This document shows positions 58,364 through 64,000 of a stretch of 64,000 nt of DNA, piece by piece (the stretch's first letter is position 1; each line of letters starts with the position of its first letter). The translations under genes were made by a program, and so were the position numbers. The DNA comes from Acinetobacter brisouioides (GTDB taxonomy: Bacteria; Pseudomonadota; Gammaproteobacteria; Pseudomonadales; Moraxellaceae): assembly GCF_004331075.1 (NCBI RefSeq), contig NZ_SJNX01000001.1, positions 457,809 through 521,808 of the forward strand, written 5' to 3'. The notes beneath the pieces are model-generated. The model searched no databases, was not told the DNA's origin, and was given only the letters and a program-made list of their open reading frames with translations.

Positions 58364-59410
58364 TTATTTCACCTGACTGACATAACTCGGTAAATCCCAT
58401 GCCCCGCCCAATTGAATCATACGACACATGCCTGTAGTCTCATCTGAGCTTTTCATAAAGTTTTGACCATTCCAGACCCACTGAGCATGCCACCAGCAAT
58501 CTCCCAAACCGCGACCTTTTTGTGCCGCATCAATTACACCATTTTCATAGCCTGAAGCACTCACAGTAATCAGTTGCGGTTTATACGGTTTTTGCTGCTG
58601 AACAATCCAGTAGCCATAGCCTTCGTTATACGCTCCGCGCCAGCATAAACCACTGACCAGAAAACGTTTATTGGGTAAGACTGCTTCAACTTGTGGCTCA
58701 AACTTGGTGTATTCATTATTTTCAGTCAGGCTGGAACATTCCTGATCATCGGATTTGTTTTTTGCTTGCTGCACTTTCAAGTTTTGGGTCAGAAGACTCC
58801 AATCCACTTGTTTTTGCCAAAGCTTTAAATTGGCGACTGGAATTTTCTGTTGATGAATAATCGGCATCGGCAAGGCAGGCAAAACCGACTGTTCAGAGTG
58901 ATTGCCCACACGAATCAATGCAGATGGCGTATTTAACCGACCTTGCTGTTCATCAACTTTCAGTAAGACTGCATTTGCCCCTGCACTTGACAATTCCCAG
59001 CGCGATTTACCTGCAGCAAAATAAATGCGTTGACTGCCTTTTAACGCATTTAACAATGCACGTGTTTGCATTGCATTTAAATCACCACCTGCATCTTTAA
59101 GGGGAATTCTGCCTAATTTTTGCTGACCAACCCAGAAATCGACCGCTTTAGGAATTGGTGCATCTTCTGCATCCCCGACATCGGCAAGTTGAACTTGTGT
59201 AGTGACTGGCTGATTTACCCCTGCTTTACGGGTCAGCAACACAGATACCCTTGATTGGGCTTCATCAGCTGAATAACCCGCAACACGACAGGTTCGGGTG
59301 TTATCACAGACCATTTCCCAGTCTTTATACTGAAATGACCGATCATCGGCATGGGAAAAGACGCTCATACCACTACTCAGCAAAATACCAACAGCTATAC
59401 TTTTTTTCAT
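58364..59410 (-). CDS. DUF1176 family exported protein
   Basis: 348 residues. The signal peptide reads MKKSIAVGILLSSGMSVFSHA, followed by FQYKDWEMVCDNTRTCRVAGY, the DUF1176 start, and a C-terminal half with several cysteines and tryptophans (GDCWWHAQWVWNG). Six or more cysteines suggest disulfides. Function is unknown; no neighbours hint at it. A TTG at 59434 opens the frame, but the ATG at 59410 starts the signal peptide. Confidence 0.82.
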   Translation of the reverse strand: MKKSIAVGILLSSGMSVFSHADDRSFQYKDWEMVCDNTRTCRVAGYSADEAQSRVSVLLTRKAGVNQPVTTQVQLADVGDAEDAPIPKAVDFWVGQQKLGRIPLKDAGGDLNAMQTRALLNALKGSQRIYFAAGKSRWELSSAGANAVLLKVDEQQGRLNTPSALIRVGNHSEQSVLPALPMPIIHQQKIPVANLKLWQKQVDWSLLTQNLKVQQAKNKSDDQECSSLTENNEYTKFEPQVEAVLPNKRFLVSGLCWRGAYNEGYGYWIVQQQKPYKPQLITVSASGYENGVIDAAQKGRGLGDCWWHAQWVWNGQNFMKSSDETTGMCRMIQLGGAWDLPSYVSQVK

Positions 59411-59504
59411 TTTCACTATTTTTATCAGATACAAAAAAGCTGATTATGCAGAAAACGATTACTTTTATGCTGTAACAAAATTGCAAATTAGCTGAGAATA
59501 AATC

Positions 59505-60299
59505 ATGTTGCCCATTTTAAAAACAAGCTTCATTTCAGGCAGCCTATGCCTTGCCATAAACTCTATCGCACATGCGGATTGGTCAGAAAATGAAACCCAG
59601 CAACTTAAATTCTGTACCACACTCGCAACAAAAAACAGCCAAGCACAGCAGCACTATCAAAAAGCGCAATATCTACAGGCACGTAAAATTTGGACTGAAC
59701 AAGTGGGCTATCTGGAAAGCTGTTTACGCTTAAAGGAAGATCCGAGTGACTTAGCCAAACAGATATTTACCGCGAAAAATTCAGCCTATTTGAGCCAAAA
59801 CAGCCTAGATACCTTATACAACAGCATTGCCCTGACCTATATCAAAACACATGACTATGGCAAAGCCAAAGCATGGCTAAGTCTTGCCCCAAAATCGGCA
59901 AAAACCGCATTTAATTTAACACTGATTCCACAACAAATTATAACAAAGAGTCTTGCAGGTGAATACTGGATGTACGCAGGTTTAGGTGCTTGGCAAACTT
60001 ATACCGTCAAGGCTCAAACAAACCAGCAATATTACATTCATTTTGAAGGTTTATATTTTGGTTTAAATGGTCTGCTGTATGGTCCAAATTTGGGAGAATA
60101 TGAATATCAAAGCAAGATTCAACAACAGCAATCCACATGGACTTATCCAGATCCGCTTGAACAGGAATTTTGTCGCATTCAACTCAAATTTCAGGGCAAT
60201 CAACTTCATGTCACCACAAAAACCAATGGTTCACCTGACAGCAGTTGTGGCTTTGGGCACAATGTCACAGCCGATGGTGAATATATTAAAGTTTCCTAA
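59505..60299 (+). CDS. Uncharacterised exported protein with helical N-terminal domain
   Basis: 264 residues. The signal peptide ends near SIAHA-DW. Residues about 30-140 form helices with TPR-like character (YQKAQYLQARKIWTEQ, DTLYNSIALTYIKTHDYGKAKAWL). The C-terminal part is beta-rich (EYWMYAGLGAWQTYTVKAQ), with FCRIQLKF and SSCGFGHNVTADGEYIKVS ending the protein. Four cysteines are present in the mature part. I do not recognise the family. It may be a lone gene between DUF1176 and the YccS-type gene. Confidence 0.75.
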   Translation: MLPILKTSFISGSLCLAINSIAHADWSENETQQLKFCTTLATKNSQAQQHYQKAQYLQARKIWTEQVGYLESCLRLKEDPSDLAKQIFTAKNSAYLSQNSLDTLYNSIALTYIKTHDYGKAKAWLSLAPKSAKTAFNLTLIPQQIITKSLAGEYWMYAGLGAWQTYTVKAQTNQQYYIHFEGLYFGLNGLLYGPNLGEYEYQSKIQQQQSTWTYPDPLEQEFCRIQLKFQGNQLHVTTKTNGSPDSSCGFGHNVTADGEYIKVS

Positions 60300-60450
60300 A
60301 AATACTGTAAAAATAACAGTGAGCTAATTTTAATTCGGAACAGTAAAGACAAGTTCATCATCTGCAACGTATAATTTTATCTAGGTAAAATATTCGTGCA
60401 AACTGTACATTTTTTATCACAAAGCACTTTTTGACTAGGGAAAATACAAC

Positions 60451-62631
60451 TTGAATCTTGGGCTACATCGCATTCGCCGAGTCACTTACAATGCATCGCT
60501 GATGTATAACTTCCGTATGGCTATTGCTTTTATCGGAACAGCTTTTGTGCCTTATTTTCTGCATTTTCAACTGGCGACCATTCCTCTGACTTTAGGCGTG
60601 GTTGCAGCAGGTTTAAGTGACATTGATGACCGCTTTACCGTACGGATTTTAAACCAGTTTTATACCTACTTTGGTTTTTTTGTCGCCGCGAGTTCAGTAC
60701 AGTTACTCTTTCCCCATCCTGTGTTTTTTGCACTCAGCCTGATTGTCGCTTGTATTGTACTGATTTTACTGGGCTCACTGGGTCGGCGTTATTCCACCAT
60801 TTCTTATGGCTGTCTGGTGGTGTCTGTATATGCCATGCTTGGCGTGCATTTGTTCGATGAATGGTACATGCAGCCGTTGCTGCTTGTAATAGGTGCAATC
60901 TGGTACGGTATTTTATCAACAATCAGTTTTTTGCTGTTTCCGATTCGCCCTGTCCAAGTCAAACTGGCACAAAGTTATGCCTGTCTTGGTGATTTTCTAT
61001 TTGCCAAATCCAACTTGTTTGATGTTGATATGACACCAGAGAGCTATCGGCAAAGCATGATTGACCTGTCGATGGAAAATGGCAAATTAATTGCACTCTT
61101 TAACGATATGAAAACTGCATTGTTGACTCGCCTCAAAGGTGACCGTGGGCAAAAAGATACTCGCCGTAGTCTACAATATTATTTTGTGGCGCAAGATATT
61201 CATGAGCGCGCCGATTCTGCACATATTGACTATCAACAACTGGCAGACAACTTTAAACACAGCGATGTGTTATTTCGCTTTCAGCGTATTTTGTCTCTAC
61301 AAGGCAAAGCCTGTAAGGACTTAAGTGATAACATTATTAAACAGACACCCTATCAGCACAGTAAACGCTTTAAATACAGTTTTGAAAACTTACGTTTATC
61401 ACTGAAAAAATTACCTGAGCAATATCCAGATGATCCTATATGGGTCAACGCCCTGACCTCTCTGTATCAAAACCTAAAATCTATTGATGGGCAATTACGC
61501 AATTTGGAAGCCGAACGTGCGATTAGCCTAGATACCAGCAAGCAACAAGACCAACAACTCAAAGATGATGACTTAAAAGGCTGGGCAGATATCAAAATCC
61601 GTATCTGGCAAAACCTGACCCCAGAATCTGTTTTATTTCGTCACGCAATCCGTTTATCTATCGTGTTGTTCTTTGCCTATGTTTTTGTGCAGCTCACGCA
61701 CAATCATATTCAATATGGCTACTGGATTTTACTAACCGCTTTATTTGTCAGCCAGCCCAACTTCAACGCCACCAAGCGACGTTTACGCTTAAGAATCTGG
61801 GGGACTTTACTGGGTATTCTGATCGGTCTTGTCATTTTAAAATTTATTCCATCGACTGAAGGGCAACTGATTGTACTGATTCTCAGCGGGATTTTGTTCT
61901 TTGAACTACGCAGTAAGCAATATGCTCAGGCAACTGCATTTATCACCATTTTGGCACTGATTAACTTCAACCTTGACGGTTTAGGCTCGACAGCCGCTCT
62001 ACCGCGCATGATTGACACGATTATTGGCTGTGGCTTTGCATGGTTTGGTGTCACATTTATTTTCCCTGACTGGAAATTCCGCCGCCTGCCGCATAGTATT
62101 CGCCGTGCACTCAACGCTCAATGCGATTATTTAGCTGAAGTCGTACAACAGTACCGTCAAGGGCGCAACAACGGGCTAGATTATCGGGTTAAACGCCGTA
62201 CCGCGCACAATCGCGATGCTGAACTCGCCTCTTTGATTTCTACACTCGCAACCGAACCCGATTTTGACCCAAGCCAAAAAACCGCAGCGTTTGATATACT
62301 TTGCCTGAGCCATACTTTTTTAAGTTATATTGCGGCTCTCGGCGCACATCGAGAACAATTACACGATCAGGAAATTTTGACCTTGCTTGATACAGCACTG
62401 GATGATATTCAAGGTGTATTATTGCGTGATGAACACCCAGATTTGAATTCCAAAAATATGCTACAAAGCATTCGTCAGCGCTTATCACAAAACAATGAAA
62501 ATGATCAGAAAGCACTGATCATTTTACAACAGCTCTCACTGATGTTTGGTGTACTTGAACAATTGATGACGCTAAAACAAAACCTGAGTAATGAACATAA
62601 TACTGATGCCAGTGAATTGGCATCACTTTAA
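60451..62631 (+). CDS. yccS: YccS/YhfK-type FUSC membrane protein
   Basis: 726 residues. Two blocks of membrane helices (about 20-165 and 405-530) flank a soluble middle region and are followed by a soluble C-terminal tail, the FUSC/YccS layout. FRMAIAFIGTAFVPYF and YWILLTALFVSQPNFNATKRR with RIWGTLLGILIG are family blocks. These proteins resemble aromatic acid efflux (AaeB/FusC) components but their substrate is unknown. The start is TTG; an in-frame TAG lies five codons upstream and AGGG is about 10 nt away. Confidence 0.88.
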   Translation: MNLGLHRIRRVTYNASLMYNFRMAIAFIGTAFVPYFLHFQLATIPLTLGVVAAGLSDIDDRFTVRILNQFYTYFGFFVAASSVQLLFPHPVFFALSLIVACIVLILLGSLGRRYSTISYGCLVVSVYAMLGVHLFDEWYMQPLLLVIGAIWYGILSTISFLLFPIRPVQVKLAQSYACLGDFLFAKSNLFDVDMTPESYRQSMIDLSMENGKLIALFNDMKTALLTRLKGDRGQKDTRRSLQYYFVAQDIHERADSAHIDYQQLADNFKHSDVLFRFQRILSLQGKACKDLSDNIIKQTPYQHSKRFKYSFENLRLSLKKLPEQYPDDPIWVNALTSLYQNLKSIDGQLRNLEAERAISLDTSKQQDQQLKDDDLKGWADIKIRIWQNLTPESVLFRHAIRLSIVLFFAYVFVQLTHNHIQYGYWILLTALFVSQPNFNATKRRLRLRIWGTLLGILIGLVILKFIPSTEGQLIVLILSGILFFELRSKQYAQATAFITILALINFNLDGLGSTAALPRMIDTIIGCGFAWFGVTFIFPDWKFRRLPHSIRRALNAQCDYLAEVVQQYRQGRNNGLDYRVKRRTAHNRDAELASLISTLATEPDFDPSQKTAAFDILCLSHTFLSYIAALGAHREQLHDQEILTLLDTALDDIQGVLLRDEHPDLNSKNMLQSIRQRLSQNNENDQKALIILQQLSLMFGVLEQLMTLKQNLSNEHNTDASELASL

Positions 62632-62715
62632 ATACTGCGATTTTGGTGTAATATGTTGACGTTTCGCCAATGTTTAATGCTAAACTTTTTGAGTATCTAT
62701 TTGTAATTATTCGCT

Positions 62716-63276
62716 ATGACCGCTAAAACCTTATATGCATATACTTTGCAACCCGTAAATTATGAAGTTTCTGAAGCCGAACAGCGTAATGCGCAGTTGA
62801 TGATTTGGCGTAGTACCAACAAAATCAGCCTTAAAGCTTGGGCAATTATGGGCGCTGTGGTGGTACTGGCTCTTTTGGGGATTGCCCTGATCAAGAACTA
62901 TTCCACGATTTTTTGTTGGGTTGCGATTGTCTGTGTCATCGTTTATCTACTCATTCGCAAATTTGGTTTAGAATGGTATGTGAAACGCAAAATGAACGAA
63001 TTTCCAACTCAAGAAATTAAAGGAATTCGTTTAGGTGTACAACCTCATGGTCTAGTCATGCGCCAACAAATGGGTGCACAAGAAGGTGTGGGAACTGTAG
63101 GCTGGAAAGATATGTACGAATGGTACAACACGCCTGAATTCCTACTCATCAACTTTAAAGTCAAAGATCAGCAAGGTGCATATATCTTGCCAAAACGCAT
63201 GGATTCGAGAAACTTCCCTTTTGAAACCATTCGCAAACACTTAAAAGAAAGTGTCGGCGAACCTAAACAAATCTAA
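62716..63276 (+). CDS. YcxB-like membrane protein
   Basis: 186 residues. Two membrane helices near the N-terminus (AIMGAVVVLALLGIALI and IFCWVAIVCVIVYLLI) are followed by a soluble beta-rich domain (GIRLGVQPHGLVMRQQMG, TVGWKDMYEWYNTPEFLLI, YILPKRMDSRNF), matching the YcxB-like layout. Function is unknown. Confidence 0.75.
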   Translation: MTAKTLYAYTLQPVNYEVSEAEQRNAQLMIWRSTNKISLKAWAIMGAVVVLALLGIALIKNYSTIFCWVAIVCVIVYLLIRKFGLEWYVKRKMNEFPTQEIKGIRLGVQPHGLVMRQQMGAQEGVGTVGWKDMYEWYNTPEFLLINFKVKDQQGAYILPKRMDSRNFPFETIRKHLKESVGEPKQI

Positions 63277-63289
63277 AGCATAAAAATAT

Positions 63290-63317
63290 AAAAAAACCTC
63301 CTATAGGAGGTTTTTTT
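63290..63317 (+). terminator. Terminator after the YcxB-like gene
   Basis: ACCTCC (63296-63301) / GGAGGT (63306-63311), loop TATA, flanked by A and T7 runs. The 7-bp repeat begins right after it. Confidence 0.92.
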
Positions 63318-63323
63318 ATTGCT

Positions 63324-63484
63324 CAGCAATCAGCAATCAGCAATCAGCAATCAGCAATCAGCAATCAGCAATCAGCAATCAGCAATCAGCAATCAGCAAT
63401 CAGCAATCAGCAATCAGCAATCAGCAATCAGCAATCAGCAATCAGCAATCAGCAATCAGCAATCAGCAATCAGCAATCAGCAAT
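63324..63484. repeat. CAGCAAT x 23 perfect tandem repeat
   Basis: 161 bp made of exactly 23 uninterrupted copies of the 7-mer CAGCAAT. It is read through in one frame as a repeated NQQSAIS peptide, but there is no ribosome site or other coding feature. It lies between the terminator and the tRNA array. It looks like a slippage-prone VNTR; copy number may differ in other strains or assemblies. Confidence 0.95.
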
Positions 63485-63549
63485 CAGAGCTTAAAGCAAA
63501 GTATGAGATATAAAAAATATAAGTAACAAAAAAGAAGATTTTAAAAATA

Positions 63550-63625
63550 TGGTGGGCGCTGACGGGATCGAACCGCCGACATTCTGCTTGTAAGGCAGAC
63601 GCTCTACCAACTGAGCTAAGCGCCC
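63550..63625 (-). tRNA. tRNA-Val (anticodon TAC)
   Basis: 76 nt with encoded CCA. Acceptor GGGCGCT pairs with AGCGCCC. The anticodon loop is CTTACAA with anticodon TAC for GTA codons. The T-loop region is GGTTCGATCCC. First of the alternating Val/Asp array. Confidence 0.96.
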
Positions 63626-63649
63626 TATATAGGGAATGGACTTAAGAAA

Positions 63650-63726
63650 TGGCGCAGCGGACGGGGCTCGAACCCGCGACCCCCGGCGTGACAGGCCGGT
63701 ATTCTAACCAACTGAACTACCGCTGC
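63650..63726 (-). tRNA. tRNA-Asp (anticodon GTC)
   Basis: 77 nt with encoded CCA. Acceptor GCAGCGG pairs with CCGCTGC, discriminator G. The anticodon loop is CTGTCAC with anticodon GTC. The identical gene recurs at 63870. Confidence 0.96.
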
Positions 63727-63771
63727 ATGGTAAACCTAAAAGTTAAGTCGCTAAAACTTTTAAGTTGAATA

Positions 63772-63847
63772 TGGTGGGCGCTGACGGGATCGAACCGCCG
63801 ACATTCTGCTTGTAAGGCAGACGCTCTACCAACTGAGCTAAGCGCCC
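63772..63847 (-). tRNA. tRNA-Val (anticodon TAC), second copy
   Basis: Identical to the copy at 63550-63625 and 222 bp away. The spacer upstream holds an AAAAGTT/AACTTTT inverted repeat that recurs before the next unit. Confidence 0.96.
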
Positions 63848-63869
63848 TCATAAGGTTTGGACTTTAAAA

Positions 63870-63946
63870 TGGCGCAGCGGACGGGGCTCGAACCCGCGAC
63901 CCCCGGCGTGACAGGCCGGTATTCTAACCAACTGAACTACCGCTGC
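63870..63946 (-). tRNA. tRNA-Asp (anticodon GTC), second copy
   Basis: Identical to the copy at 63650-63726 and 220 bp away. Part of the same tandem transcript on the minus strand. Confidence 0.96.
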
Positions 63947-63990
63947 ACGGTAAACCTAAAAGTTAAGTCGCTAAAACTTTTAGGCAAATA

Positions 63991-64000
63991 TGGTGGGCGC
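63991..64000 (-). tRNA. tRNA-Val, 3' end only (cut by window edge)
   Basis: The last ten bases match the 3' acceptor end with CCA of the two upstream tRNA-Val genes and occur 219 bp after the previous one, so the array continues beyond the window. Confidence 0.85.

Noticed and set aside
63319..63513. Open frame coding for a repeated NQQSAIS peptide
   Set aside because: It is a by-product of a 7-bp repeat read in one frame, directly after a terminator, with no ribosome site or conserved flank.

Overview
The window is chromosomal DNA of an Acinetobacter-type gammaproteobacterium (Moraxellaceae). The main reason is the uninterrupted gene order pcaU / pcaIJFBDKCHG-quiBCXA (about 4.2-19.9 kb), which is the quinate/protocatechuate catabolic supraoperon known from Acinetobacter baylyi. 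The moderate-to-low GC content, the glutamine-rich proteins and the housekeeping gene neighbourhoods agree. I do not assign a species.

Left part (1-20 kb). A truncated aromatic aminotransferase is followed by a copper module: cueR overlaps copA, and a small copZ-like chaperone is transcribed divergently. Both copper promoters show the 19-bp -35/-10 spacing typical of MerR/CueR control. The aromatic cluster comes next. QuiA (PQQ enzyme, inner membrane), QuiX (porin) and the exported QuiC and QuiB convert quinate and shikimate to protocatechuate in the periplasm. PcaK imports protocatechuate. PcaHG, PcaB, PcaC, PcaD, PcaIJ and PcaF convert it to acetyl-CoA and succinyl-CoA. PcaU is divergent and has a clear three-motif operator.

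Centre (20-31 kb). Between pcaU and a putrescine importer/oxidase pair lies an orphan IS630-type helix-turn-helix ORF next to an exact 22-bp-period, ten-copy AT-rich array. Housekeeping genes follow: acpP, fabG, fabD, rpmF, yceD, epmC, yciO, scpA, scpB and rluB.

Right-centre (31-42 kb). A biotin operon (BioH-like esterase, bioA, bioF, bioC, bioD) is followed by the NAD de novo genes nadB, nadA and nadC around a Nudix-derived regulator. Three copies of a 19-bp palindrome sit upstream of nadA/regulator and nadC and are the probable NAD operator. A periplasmic peroxiredoxin and a ferritin that lacks the bacterioferritin heme methionine follow.

Right part (42-64 kb). ligA, zipA and smc form one unit. 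They are followed by a GntR regulator, a TauE/SafE transporter, birA (ligase only), coaX, a tandem pair of uncharacterised exported paralogues, ffh, ypjD, dusC, a LysR regulator with a GST, a DUF1176 protein, an unknown exported protein, a YccS-type membrane protein and a YcxB-like protein. The window ends with a 7-bp x 23 tandem repeat and an alternating tRNA-Val/tRNA-Asp array that runs off the edge.

Most of the window is ordinary core genome. The sequence-level items most worth following up are the 22-bp repeat array, the NAD operator set, the palindromic element inside the pca operon, the bioA leader palindrome and the paralogous exported pair.
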